Positions 7,309 through 15,039 of a stretch of DNA of 34,665 nt are shown here, piece after piece. Each line of letters opens with the position of its first letter. Position 1 is the first letter of the stretch. The translations under genes were made by a program, and so were the position numbers. Source of the stretch: an uncultured Collinsella sp. (GTDB lineage Bacteria > Actinomycetota > Coriobacteriia > Coriobacteriales > Coriobacteriaceae); assembly GCA_937958315.1 (NCBI GenBank), contig CALFGH010000057.1, positions 1 to 34,665 of the forward strand, given 5' to 3'. Under the pieces are notes generated by a model. That model worked only from the letters and a program-made list of their open reading frames with translations. It did not search any database and was not told the DNA's origin.

Positions 7309-8586
7309 CTATTTGATTGGTTTTCCGGTGGTGACGTAGGCGAGCACCTCGTCGTCGGTGTAGTAGCGCGATGCCGAGTACGTACGCAACTTGTTGGAGT
7401 TGGTGATGATGGGCATGCTGCCGCAGAGCGGGTTGTTGGTGTACATAAGCGGGCAGATGCTCGAGACGACGGCACCGGTAGTCGAGAGGCGTCTGTATGC
7501 CGCAGTCTTGCGGAAGGCGTCTGCCACGGATGGGGCGGCGGTCAGTACGGTGGGTACTTGCACGCGGCACTTGCCGGAGGCGCTCAGCCCATCGCAGATG
7601 GCGTCTGCCCAATGGGCGAGTTGTGCAGACGAGAGGTGGGGGCAGCCGATGAAGGCAAGCTTGGGGCGCGCGCCCGGGTTCTTCCACATAACGGGGTAGC
7701 TCGAGCGGATGCGCTCCAGCTCGGCGTCGTCAATGCGATAGATTTGGGCGTCTGGTGCTATGAGGTGTTCGCCTTGTTCGACGGCCTCGGGCGTGATGCC
7801 GTCCACGTGGTAGAGCCCGACAGCGCCGTTCGATGCGCTGGCGGCGCCCATGTCCTTAAGGTAGTCCTGCGTGCCGGGTGTGAGTTCGCGGCCAAGCCAG
7901 CGGTCGAGGCCTTTAATGTAAGGGACGTCTTCCATCACCTTCATGCCAATGGCGCTGCCAAGCACTTGCGCTTCGGGCTTGCGCTTACAGTCGACTTCGA
8001 TGATCCAGGTCGCCTTGCGGCCCTCATCGGTGAGCAGGCCGAATTCCGGGACAAAGCCGGCAATTGAGCCGAACATCTCGATGATGCCGGAGTTGCGATT
8101 GCAGCGAGCGCCCAGCACGGAGTTGGCAAAGACCACGGCGCTGCTTTCTGCCCAGCTTAGGATGTCGCCACGCCGAGGTCGATTGCCAACCTCGGGCTGG
8201 TAGCAGGTGCAGGTGAAAGCATCGTTGTCCAATAGGCCCATGCAGCGCAGCTGTGCCTCATAATCGTCTTGTTTGGAATACATAATCTTGAACAGCAGCT
8301 TTTGCAGCGGGTTGGCCGGGACGGCGGGGTCGAGGGGCCTCGGGTCGACCGAGAATGACTGACCGGACAGGGCGCCGTCTTTCAGCAGCTCATCCATAAG
8401 GTCATAGACTGGACCGAGCATGGAGAGGCCAAAACTTGTGACAAGATGACCGTTTGCGCCGGTCACGGGAACCATACGCTCGGCGCCAAAGCATTCGCCG
8501 TACATAACGAGGGTCTTGACCACTTTGGCCATGGCGGGGCCCTTGGCGCCGTCGAGCAGGGCTTGTTGTTGGGAGGTCAGGTTCAT
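7309..8586 (-). CDS. Aconitase-X large (catalytic, DUF521) subunit
   Basis: 425 residues from the ATG at 8586 (AAAGGA upstream; the frame is also open from an ATG at 8598, but that would overlap the ribosome binding site). Family landmarks: LTSQQQALLDGAKGPAMAKVVKTLVMYGE at the N-terminus, SFSVDPRPLD, EVGNRPRRGD, FANSVLGARCNRNSG (about 160-175) and SSICPLMYTNNPLCG near the C-terminus, which supply candidate Cys ligands or active-site residues. Known aconitase-X enzymes dehydrate cis- or trans-3-hydroxy-L-proline or, in archaea, mevalonate 5-phosphate. The substrate here is not known. It follows the flavoenzyme gene by 21 bases. Confidence 0.88.
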   Translation of the reverse strand: MNLTSQQQALLDGAKGPAMAKVVKTLVMYGECFGAERMVPVTGANGHLVTSFGLSMLGPVYDLMDELLKDGALSGQSFSVDPRPLDPAVPANPLQKLLFKIMYSKQDDYEAQLRCMGLLDNDAFTCTCYQPEVGNRPRRGDILSWAESSAVVFANSVLGARCNRNSGIIEMFGSIAGFVPEFGLLTDEGRKATWIIEVDCKRKPEAQVLGSAIGMKVMEDVPYIKGLDRWLGRELTPGTQDYLKDMGAASASNGAVGLYHVDGITPEAVEQGEHLIAPDAQIYRIDDAELERIRSSYPVMWKNPGARPKLAFIGCPHLSSAQLAHWADAICDGLSASGKCRVQVPTVLTAAPSVADAFRKTAAYRRLSTTGAVVSSICPLMYTNNPLCGSMPIITNSNKLRTYSASRYYTDDEVLAYVTTGKPIK

Positions 8587-8607
8587 CTGTGAGCCCATCC
8601 TTTCGTG

Positions 8608-10930
8608 TTAGATATTGGTGCCGAGTCGGTATGCCGCACGGACCGCTTCGAGCACACGGCCGGGCGCAAACCCATCGCCGATGATATGCAGCTCGTCAGC
8701 GGCGTGCGTCTGCTGCAGTTTGTAGAACAGCGCGTCGTCGGGGTGTCCGCCGCAGGCAATGATTACCAGGTCGCAGGTTAGCTCGAGTGACTTCCAGTCG
8801 TTGCCGATTTTGGGTGCAAGCGGGTTTTCGACGTTCTCGGGCAAGACCGGTGACCACGAGACGTAGGGGTCGGGAACGTTTTTGTGGCAGTTGCGACTCA
8901 AGTGGAGACGCGCACACCTCGATGGGGCTCCAGACTCGCGTTTGCCGTCGACTTCCGCGCGCTCGACGCGTGTCATATTGAGGAGCCGCACATTGCGTCC
9001 CCTGAGCGTATGGAGTAGGTGGCCGCGATTTGCCGTGCAGGCGCCCTGCATCATGTGAGGCAGCATTTCAATTACGTTGACCTGTGGTATGCCGTGTTCG
9101 ACGGTGAGCCATTGGGCAACCTCGCAGCCCACGGCCCCTCCGCCAATGATGGTGACGGTTTTGGCGTTGCCAAGCAGCGCGGGTTGGCGCAGTAGCTGCG
9201 TTGCCAGCACGGCATGGCCCGATGCTGCAAGCTCCGTAAGACCGGGGATGGGCGGTATTGCATTGGAAGTGCCTGTCGCGCACACGATTGCGTCGAAGCC
9301 TGCTTTTGCAAGATCTTCGGCGCGTGCTGCCCGTCCAAGTTCGAGTGTCAGGTTCCCGTTGGGTTTTTCTGCCTGCTCGCGCACCTGTCGAACAAGATAT
9401 GATCGGTAGTTATCGAGGTCGAACTTGATCCGGGCGGCGCTGGCGGAGAGGAGTTTTCCTCCAAGTTCATCTTCGGCATCGATGAGCTTTACGTCGTGGC
9501 CACGACGCGCGGCGATTAGCGCACAGACCATCCCGGCGGGTCCGGCTCCTATCACCGCTATGCGTTTGGGTTCTTTGGCGGGAGCGGGTGTCTGGGGCAT
9601 GAGGTATTCAAAGCTGCAGCGTGGATTGACGGCACACTGCGGATGGCCCCCTTCGACAAACTCGTTGAGGCATCCTTCCTGGCATCCGATGCAGGGGCGA
9701 ATATCTGCCACGCGACCGGCGTACGCCTTGTTGGGCCACTCGGGATCCGCAAGCAGCGGGCGTCCGAGCATGATCATATCGGCGTCGCCATTGCGAAGGG
9801 CACGTTCGGCAATGTCGGGGTAGCCCAACTTACCCACCGCGACAACGGGTACGGGAAGGCCGGCATTGGAGCGGATATTGTCGGCGGCAAAGCGCTCTCG
9901 AACGGCGCGCGCCACGGGAACGAAGCAGCCTGCGGGCATGCTCGCAGGCGGGTGGGGCATCCACCAGTTGTCATAGCAACCAAGGTCGACGTCAAAGATG
10001 TCTACTCCCGCCGCCACGAGCTCTTCCATATAACCCAGGGTCTGTTCGACTGTGCGGCCGCCGCGCATGCGTCCCAGATAGGTCGAATTCATGACCTGCT
10101 CGTCATAGGTTTCCTCGAGTGCAAGCGAAAGGTCGATGCGGTACATGATGGGGTAGTCGGGCCCAACGCGGCGACGGATTTCTTTGATCATATCGAGGCC
10201 AAACTGACGCCAATCGGCATAACGTCCGAGCTTGCGATGGTTAAAGGCGGGGTTTCCGAGCTGCTCGATAAGATAACCCTCGTGCCCGTGCAAATAGACG
10301 CCATCGATGCCCATGGCATGAGCATCGGCCGCCGCTTGGCCGATATTGTTTACGATACGGCGCAGCTTTTGATCCGAGAGGCGCATGCATGGAATGGCGG
10401 GGATGTAGTAGTTAGGCAAGAAACTCGCCGAGACCGGAAACTTTTTTTTTCGTGATGAGGCATTGCGGGTTGCCCACGCGGCCGAGTCCGGCCGTAAGCT
10501 GGACAAAAATGCGCGATCCGAAGGCATGGACACCTTGGGCAAGGTCGCGCCAGCCTGCCATAACGGTTCGGCTTCGATCGATGCGCGGGAAATAGGTGAG
10601 CTTGTCCAGCTCGGTGACCGTGGTATCGATGCCGTGGCTTACCGGTACGAGTCCTGTTGTGATGAGGCCGCAGCCGCCTTTGGCGCGGGCGAAAAAGTAC
10701 TGCAGCATCATGTCGCTGGGACGACCAGTTTCCTCGCACATGTCGATATTGCCCATCGGCGCCATGACAATGCGGTTTTTGACGGTGAGCTTGTTAATTT
10801 TGATGGGAGAGAAGAGCTTGTCAAAAGGATAGAGCTCTTGTGTCATGCGGGACGATCCGCAACCGGAATTTTTGGCGGGCCAGCTGTCGAATGAGTCGAC
10901 GAGTTGCTGCACCAGTACGTCTTTTCCCAA
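8608..10930 (-). CDS. NADH:flavin oxidoreductase / dienoyl-CoA-reductase-like 4Fe-4S flavoenzyme, frameshifted
   Basis: A large old-yellow-enzyme family reductase of about 773 residues when the frames are joined. The N-terminal FMN barrel starts LYPFDKLFSPIKINKLTVKNRIVMAPMG. The 4Fe-4S site is CIGCQEGC with a fourth Cys in HPQCAVNP, followed by an FAD Rossmann motif (IAVIGAGPAGMV) and an NAD(P) motif (VTIIGGGAVGCEVA). Relatives reduce activated C=C bonds (2,4-dienoyl-CoA, bile-acid enones, enoates). The first 160 or so residues are in one frame (to about 10442) and the rest in another (from about 10450). The switch falls in nine A (minus strand, 10442-10450), where eight would keep the frame. 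The proposed start is TTG 10930, with AAAGGA 6 bases upstream; ATG 10846 is an alternative. It is the first gene of the operon. Confidence 0.85.
10442..10450 (-). other. Nine-A homopolymer at the frameshift of the flavoenzyme gene
   Basis: The minus strand reads ACG, nine A, GTTTCC. With eight A the product would read ITKKKFPVSASF, which joins the two well-conserved halves. With nine A the upstream frame ends about a dozen codons later, at 10412. Runs of nine A are known sites of transcriptional slippage and of replication slippage, and also of sequencing errors. Confidence 0.85.
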
Positions 10931-10966
10931 TGAGGTTCCTTTCAGATGTTGACAAGGTAACAAAGC

Positions 10967-10994
10967 AGTTTACGTCTAAATGTTTAATAGTCAA
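10967..10994 (-). promoter_or_regulatory. Promoter of the reductase-dehydratase-peptidase-transporter operon
   Basis: On the minus strand TTGACT (10989-10994), 16 bases, TAAACT (10967-10972); the predicted start near 10960 is about 30 bases before the TTG codon. The 6-bp repeat GTTGAC (10949-10954) and GTCAAC (10990-10995) brackets the core promoter and could be an operator. Confidence 0.55.
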
Positions 10995-11037
10995 CAACAA
11001 AGGCATGAGTTCGGTGAAGGAAAAAAGACTCAATGAG

Positions 11038-11081
11038 TGCCAGGTGGCAAGCTGTGCTGCGACATTAGCTCCCAGCTAATG
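11038..11081 (+). promoter_or_regulatory. Two tight dyads upstream of the FxLYD gene
   Basis: TGCCA-GG-TGGCA (11038-11049) and CATTAGCT-CCC-AGCTAATG (11063-11081, perfect 8-bp arms) lie in the 220-base gap between the divergent flavoenzyme and FxLYD genes. The short spacers fit repressor operators better than terminators, since no T-run follows. No regulator can be assigned. Confidence 0.4.
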
Positions 11082-11152
11082 AATTTGAGCTCGCTGCCTC
11101 CTACGATGTGCTGTGTGCCGGCACGGTAGCCGGATCGTAGGAAGGATGCATA

Positions 11153-11596
11153 ATGGCAAAAGAGGGAAAGAAGCCGATCGGCAAGATCGTTTTGGGCGTC
11201 ATCGTGGTGCTCGTTGTTGCCGGCGTCGTGGGTTCTATGGGCGGTAACTCGTCTGATTCGTCTACGGGTGATGCAGCAAAGCCTGCCGAACAGACCCAGC
11301 AAGTCGAGGAGAAAAAAGAGGCACAAGAACCCTATACGGTTTCGGATGAGGCCGGGGATACGTCTAATCAGTTCGCGTATAAGATCACGGGCACGTTGAC
11401 CAATAATACGGATAAAGAGCAAAGCTACATTCAGATTGAGTATGTTCTGTATGACGCAGACGGCAATCAGGTGGGAACGGCTCTTGCGAACACCAACCAT
11501 CTCAAAGCGGGCGGCACCTGGAAGTTCGAAGCGATGAGCACGGTATCTCCCGACCAGGTTGCCAGCTGGGAACGTTCTGACGTGAGCGGTTTTTAA
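11153..11596 (+). CDS. Membrane-anchored FxLYD-domain protein
   Basis: 147 residues. A short basic N-terminus precedes one membrane helix (about residues 9-28, GKIVLGVIVVLVVAGVV), so it is probably a signal anchor with the rest outside the cell. There is no lipobox cysteine. A Ser/Asp/Glu/Lys-rich linker (about 30-62) leads to a C-terminal immunoglobulin-like domain with the FxLYD signature YVLYDADGNQVGTALANTNHLKAGGTWKFEA (about 97-127). Such domains are found in many secreted Gram-positive proteins of unknown role. AGGAAGG precedes the ATG. Confidence 0.8.
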   Translation: MAKEGKKPIGKIVLGVIVVLVVAGVVGSMGGNSSDSSTGDAAKPAEQTQQVEEKKEAQEPYTVSDEAGDTSNQFAYKITGTLTNNTDKEQSYIQIEYVLYDADGNQVGTALANTNHLKAGGTWKFEAMSTVSPDQVASWERSDVSGF

Positions 11597-11643
11597 CTAG
11601 AATTAAAAACATGGTTACTATGCGAGCTGGGGGGTGAGGCCAT

Positions 11644-12066
11644 ATGCCCGATAAGAAGCTAACCGAAGAGTTGCTCAACGAGCTGCTCGATGCTCCGAGT
11701 ATCGAGGGCTATATCAAAGAGCACGACTTTACCGCCCCGTCGCTTTCGGAGTATCTGAAACAGCTTTTGGAAGAAAAGGGGCTGGAGCGCTCGCGCGTGG
11801 TGCGTATGGCCGACCTCAACGAGACGTTTGGCTATCAGATCTTTACCGGTGCGCGGCATCCGAGCCGCAATAAGGTGCTGCAGATTGCCTTTGCCATGGC
11901 GCTGACGCTCAAGGAGACCAACCGCGCCTTGTCGGCGGCGGGCGCCAATGTCCTCAACTGCAAGGACCGCCGTGACGCCATCATCATTTTCTGTATCGAT
12001 CGTGGCTGCAGCCTGCAAAAGGTGAACGAGGAGCTGTATCGCTTTGGTGAGGAGACGGTGAGCTAA
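11644..12066 (+). CDS. Helix-turn-helix regulator-like protein preceding a Ser/Thr kinase
   Basis: 140 residues, cytoplasmic. The central part (about 38-100) LSEYLKQLLEEKGLERSRVVRMADL, FGYQIFTGARHPSRNKVLQIAFAMAL resembles an XRE-type helix-turn-helix, and the C-terminal helical part has CKDRRDAIIIFCIDRGCSLQKVNEELY. The AGGCC region just before the ATG is preceded by GGGGGGTGAGG, a strong ribosome binding site. It lies 86 bases before the kinase gene on the same strand. It may be a substrate or transcription factor of that kinase, but this rests on adjacency only. Confidence 0.75.
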   Translation: MPDKKLTEELLNELLDAPSIEGYIKEHDFTAPSLSEYLKQLLEEKGLERSRVVRMADLNETFGYQIFTGARHPSRNKVLQIAFAMALTLKETNRALSAAGANVLNCKDRRDAIIIFCIDRGCSLQKVNEELYRFGEETVS

Positions 12067-12110
12067 CGGTTGGCTGCCGGCGGAAGCGCCGTTCACGATA
12101 TTTAGAACGT

Positions 12111-12146
12111 GCAGGGCACGGGCGTCATGGGGCGTCCGCGCCCTGC
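12111..12146 (+). other. Hairpin just before the kinase start codon
   Basis: GCAGGGC (12111-12117) pairs with GCCCTGC (12140-12146), with GGGCGTC repeated in the loop. The stem ends 6 bases before the ATG, and no Shine-Dalgarno sequence is visible. It could be a weak terminator for the upstream gene (tail GTTATTAT) or a structure that limits kinase translation. Confidence 0.45.
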
Positions 12147-12152
12147 GTTATT

Positions 12153-13553
12153 ATGGACGCTATGGATACTCAGAGCCCAACATATTCCGATGATGAGCTG
12201 ACCGCTGCGCTCGCCGGACACCTGGCGTCACTTGAGCGTGATGACAGCTATCGCGTAGACCGTGTGCTCAAGCACTCCGACGTCGAGACGACCGAGCTCG
12301 TGTACTTTGAGGGCTCCGGCGGAGGATCTCTTGGCCCCTTTGTTCGCAAGCGCATCGACGCGTCGGCCCAGATTGGCGGGGCGTATGAACGCCTGTTTGC
12401 GGCCCAGCATGCTGGGCGACGTTACGAGCACTTGCCTCGGATTGTCGATTGCCGCCGCGTGGGCGACGAGCTTTGCGTGGTCATGGAATACATCGAAGGC
12501 GAAACGCTCGGGGCCCTGGTGGGGCGTTTGGGTGCGACGCCCGATTATGCCTGTGAGCTGTTTGGTGCCCTTTGTGATGCAGTTGCGGAGCTCCATGCCG
12601 GCTTTGCGTCGGCGGGGGAGATGGCTGCGCCGGTGATCCATCGCGACCTAAAGCCCTCGAATATCATCGTGTCGGGCGCGAGCTATACGCCCGATACAGG
12701 CATGACGTTTTCATCGCTGGTGATTATCGACTTGGGAATCGCTCGCGTGTGGCGCGAGGGAGCCGATGCCGATACCGTTAAGTTTGGCACGCGTCCCTAT
12801 GCGCCGCCCGAACAGTATGGTTTTGGCCAGACGAGCGTGCGCAGCGATGTCTATGCGCTCGGTGCCCTGCTGTTCTTTTGTCTGACGGGGGCCGACCCCA
12901 AGCCGGGTCGGAACATGCGCGAGCAATGCGAGGCATATGATATCCCCGCCTCGCTTGCCGATGTTATTTGCATGGCGATGGCGCTCGATCCGGACAAGCG
13001 CTTTGCAAGCGCGAAGGCGCTAGGGCACGCTGCGCGCGCATCCTATGCGTTGTCCGCACCGACGCCGTCGTTCGCGCCGAATGCTGCTTCCTTCCAAGAG
13101 CCTCCGGAGCGGCGAGCCGTGTGCCCTGTGCCCGTGCTCCCCACGGATCAGTCTCAGGGTGGATTGCCGTTGGTGCCTGAGCGCCCGAATTTACTCTCCC
13201 GCATTCCCGACACCGTTGGGCGCATTTGGAACGCATTCGTCTATCTTTCGCTACTTGTTTTCTTTGCCGGAAGCCATTTTGCCGTTTTTCATCCTACGGG
13301 CGCCAACCAAAACTACCCGATGTGGTTTCTCGCGATTGAGTATTTTATCTTCGTCGACGGTCTCGTAGTGCTCATTCATTTTGTGATGCTCGACAAACGC
13401 CGCCTTCGCCGGCGGTTTGAGCTACTCGATAGATACCGCGGTAAAAAGCTTGCAAAGCTCTGGCTCAAGGCTATGGGTGTGCTCTTGTTGGCAATGATTA
13501 TCATTGTTGCCATTGCAAACGCGACTGGCGTCGTCGATACCTCCGTCGCGTAA
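12153..13553 (+). CDS. Membrane-anchored Ser/Thr protein kinase
   Basis: 466 residues. A Hanks-type kinase domain occupies about residues 30-300: FVRKRID (likely ATP-binding Lys66), MEYIEGETL hinge, VIHRDLKPSNII (catalytic Asp165, Asn170), IIDLGIAR (Asp193, DLG in place of DFG), GTRPYAPPEQYG activation-segment end and SDVYALGALLF. The glycine-rich loop is poor (GSGGGS). A proline-rich linker leads to three hydrophobic segments (about 360-380, 390-412, 437-457), an unusual C-terminal multi-helix anchor with no PASTA repeats. ATG 12153 and 12162 are both possible starts. The HTH protein and FxLYD protein upstream may be functional partners. Confidence 0.88.
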   Translation: MDAMDTQSPTYSDDELTAALAGHLASLERDDSYRVDRVLKHSDVETTELVYFEGSGGGSLGPFVRKRIDASAQIGGAYERLFAAQHAGRRYEHLPRIVDCRRVGDELCVVMEYIEGETLGALVGRLGATPDYACELFGALCDAVAELHAGFASAGEMAAPVIHRDLKPSNIIVSGASYTPDTGMTFSSLVIIDLGIARVWREGADADTVKFGTRPYAPPEQYGFGQTSVRSDVYALGALLFFCLTGADPKPGRNMREQCEAYDIPASLADVICMAMALDPDKRFASAKALGHAARASYALSAPTPSFAPNAASFQEPPERRAVCPVPVLPTDQSQGGLPLVPERPNLLSRIPDTVGRIWNAFVYLSLLVFFAGSHFAVFHPTGANQNYPMWFLAIEYFIFVDGLVVLIHFVMLDKRRLRRRFELLDRYRGKKLAKLWLKAMGVLLLAMIIIVAIANATGVVDTSVA

Positions 13554-13556
13554 AAG

Positions 13557-13582
13557 AAAAAGGGCCCCAATTGGGGCCCTTT
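13557..13582. terminator. Bidirectional intrinsic terminator between kinase and cell-wall gene
   Basis: A perfect 24-bp palindrome centred at 13570/13571 (GGGCCCCAA with TTGGGGCCC, flanked by AAA/TTT). The minus strand continues with a T-rich tail, so it works best for the minus-strand gene ending at 13593; the plus strand has three T after the stem. Confidence 0.88.
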
Positions 13583-13592
13583 GACGTTGATC

Positions 13593-14726
13593 TTAGATGC
13601 GGTTCATCTGGGTTGCAACCTTGTTGTACCAGTCCTGCCACGTGGGCGGGCAGTACTTTTTGGCGGCTGCCGGGGTAAGCGTGGAGCCATAGTTGGCGCC
13701 CAGGTAGGCAACGTGGGCAGAGACGCCCTCGCTCCAGCTACCAAAGCTCCGCCAGCCGCCGCCGCGAGCGCTCCAGCCCCAGGCGTTATAGGAGCCGGCA
13801 CAATAGAGGCCCTTGCTGCTCTCGATGCAGGCGATGGCGGGAGACCAGCGAGGGTCAACACCGGTGTTCCAGGCTGCCACGGCAAAGTTGTAACCCTGAC
13901 CTGCCATGGGGGAGCCGGCGAGGTAGTTGTCGATGCGACTCGTCCACTCGTTGATAAACGAGTCGTAATCGGAGTTGCCGGTATTGGAGCTGTTCACCGT
14001 GGTGTCGATGGTGGTGTTGGCGTTATTGGCCTGGCTGTTGGAGTTGTTGCCGCTCACGCCCTCGCCCGAGAGCTTCTCGGCGGCAGCGGCCTTGTCGGCC
14101 TCGAGCTTGGCCAGCTCGGCGGCATTCTCCTGCTCGGCCTTTGCCTGGGCTTCGCTGCGAAGCTGCTGGGCCTGTGCCAGTGCGTCCTCGGCGGTTTTCT
14201 GCTCGGTCTCGAGTTGGGACTTGGCCTGCTCGAGCTCGGTCTTGTTCTGCTCGAGCTCGGTCTGCATCTTGTTGAGCTCTTCGATCTCGTCGACGCTTGA
14301 GCTCGTGATCTGGTTGGTGTATTTGCAGGTGGTGATGAACTCGCCCAGGCTCTGCGCGTTGACCAGGAAGCTCACGATGGGGTTGGTGCCCTTCTGGTAC
14401 TTATACAGATCGCGCATGGCGGAGCTCGCCTTGGCCTGTTGATCGGGAAGTTCGGCTTCGATCTTCTCGATGCTTGCCTCGTTAGTGTCGATTTGCTTCT
14501 GCAGATCCTCGAGCTTGGTGCGGGCTTCGTTGTAGGCACTCGTGGCGGTTTCGATTTTCTGCTGGGCAGCGGAAAGCTGATCCTGCGTTGCCTGCGAGGC
14601 GGCATAGGCTGCGACGGGGGAGAGCATCGGCGCAGCCGTCAGTGTAACGGCGAGCGCGGCGCTCGTGATGATACGAGCCGGCTTCGACGCGATGAGCGCT
14701 GCGGTGCGATGGTTCGAATGCTGCAT
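13593..14726 (-). CDS. Secreted coiled-coil protein with C-terminal lysozyme-like domain
   Basis: 377 residues from ATG 14726 (GAGGG 6 bases upstream). A signal peptide has a basic start, a hydrophobic stretch (about 19-36) and AYAA near residue 42. A long Gln/Glu/Ala/Lys-rich coiled coil (about 45-215) follows, of the kind seen in Gram-positive cell-wall hydrolases and their FtsEX-linked activators (CwlO/PcsB type). A Ser/Asn/Thr linker (about 222-260) joins a globular C-terminal domain (about 262-377) with ACIESSKGLYCAGSYNAWGW and GSWSEGVSAHVAYLG, which resembles a lytic transglycosylase or glucosaminidase fold with a candidate catalytic Glu in CIESS. It probably acts in cell separation. 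It is monocistronic. Confidence 0.8.
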   Translation of the reverse strand: MQHSNHRTAALIASKPARIITSAALAVTLTAAPMLSPVAAYAASQATQDQLSAAQQKIETATSAYNEARTKLEDLQKQIDTNEASIEKIEAELPDQQAKASSAMRDLYKYQKGTNPIVSFLVNAQSLGEFITTCKYTNQITSSSVDEIEELNKMQTELEQNKTELEQAKSQLETEQKTAEDALAQAQQLRSEAQAKAEQENAAELAKLEADKAAAAEKLSGEGVSGNNSNSQANNANTTIDTTVNSSNTGNSDYDSFINEWTSRIDNYLAGSPMAGQGYNFAVAAWNTGVDPRWSPAIACIESSKGLYCAGSYNAWGWSARGGGWRSFGSWSEGVSAHVAYLGANYGSTLTPAAAKKYCPPTWQDWYNKVATQMNRI

Positions 14727-14787
14727 CCAGTCCCTCTGCAATCAATCGTAGGTTATAGTTCGAAAGGTATTCTACTACTGCTTTCGA

Positions 14788-14835
14788 CCTCAACTTGAAC
14801 CTTAAAGGTTCTAAAGGGTCAAGTTGAACTTGAGG
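14788..14835. repeat. Nested inverted repeats in a 313-base divergent intergenic region
   Basis: Between the cell-wall gene and the ATP-grasp gene (14727-15039). GAACCTT-A-AAGGTTC (14797-14811) is a perfect dyad. Around it TCAACTTGA (14790-14798) pairs with TCAAGTTGA (14819-14827), and CCTCAA (14788-14793) can pair instead with TTGAGG (14830-14835). Related half-sites occur nearby (TTCAACTTTAACG at 14884-14896). This looks like a multi-site operator or a switching RNA hairpin. The rest of the gap holds the plus-strand promoter listed separately. Confidence 0.55.
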
Positions 14836-14953
14836 TTTTGGCCTTGACCTGCAGTTATAGTGAATTGTTAAGAAACCATAGAGTTCAACTTTAACGTTAC
14901 GGAACCCTGCGGCTCGATCATAAGCGCCTGCTTGCCATAGATATGGTGGAACT

Positions 14954-14983
14954 TTGGGAAGCGGCAGTTTGGCACGCTAGAAT
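14954..14983 (+). promoter_or_regulatory. Promoter for the ATP-grasp / racemase pair
   Basis: TTGGGA (14954-14959), 18 bases, TAGAAT (14978-14983); a start near 14990 would give a 50-base leader before the ATG at 15040. Judged by eye against the housekeeping consensus. Confidence 0.45.
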
Positions 14984-15039
14984 AAACCAGTTGCATAAAG
15001 ACCGCCCATCGTACGGGCAGTTGATGATAGGAAGTTTCC

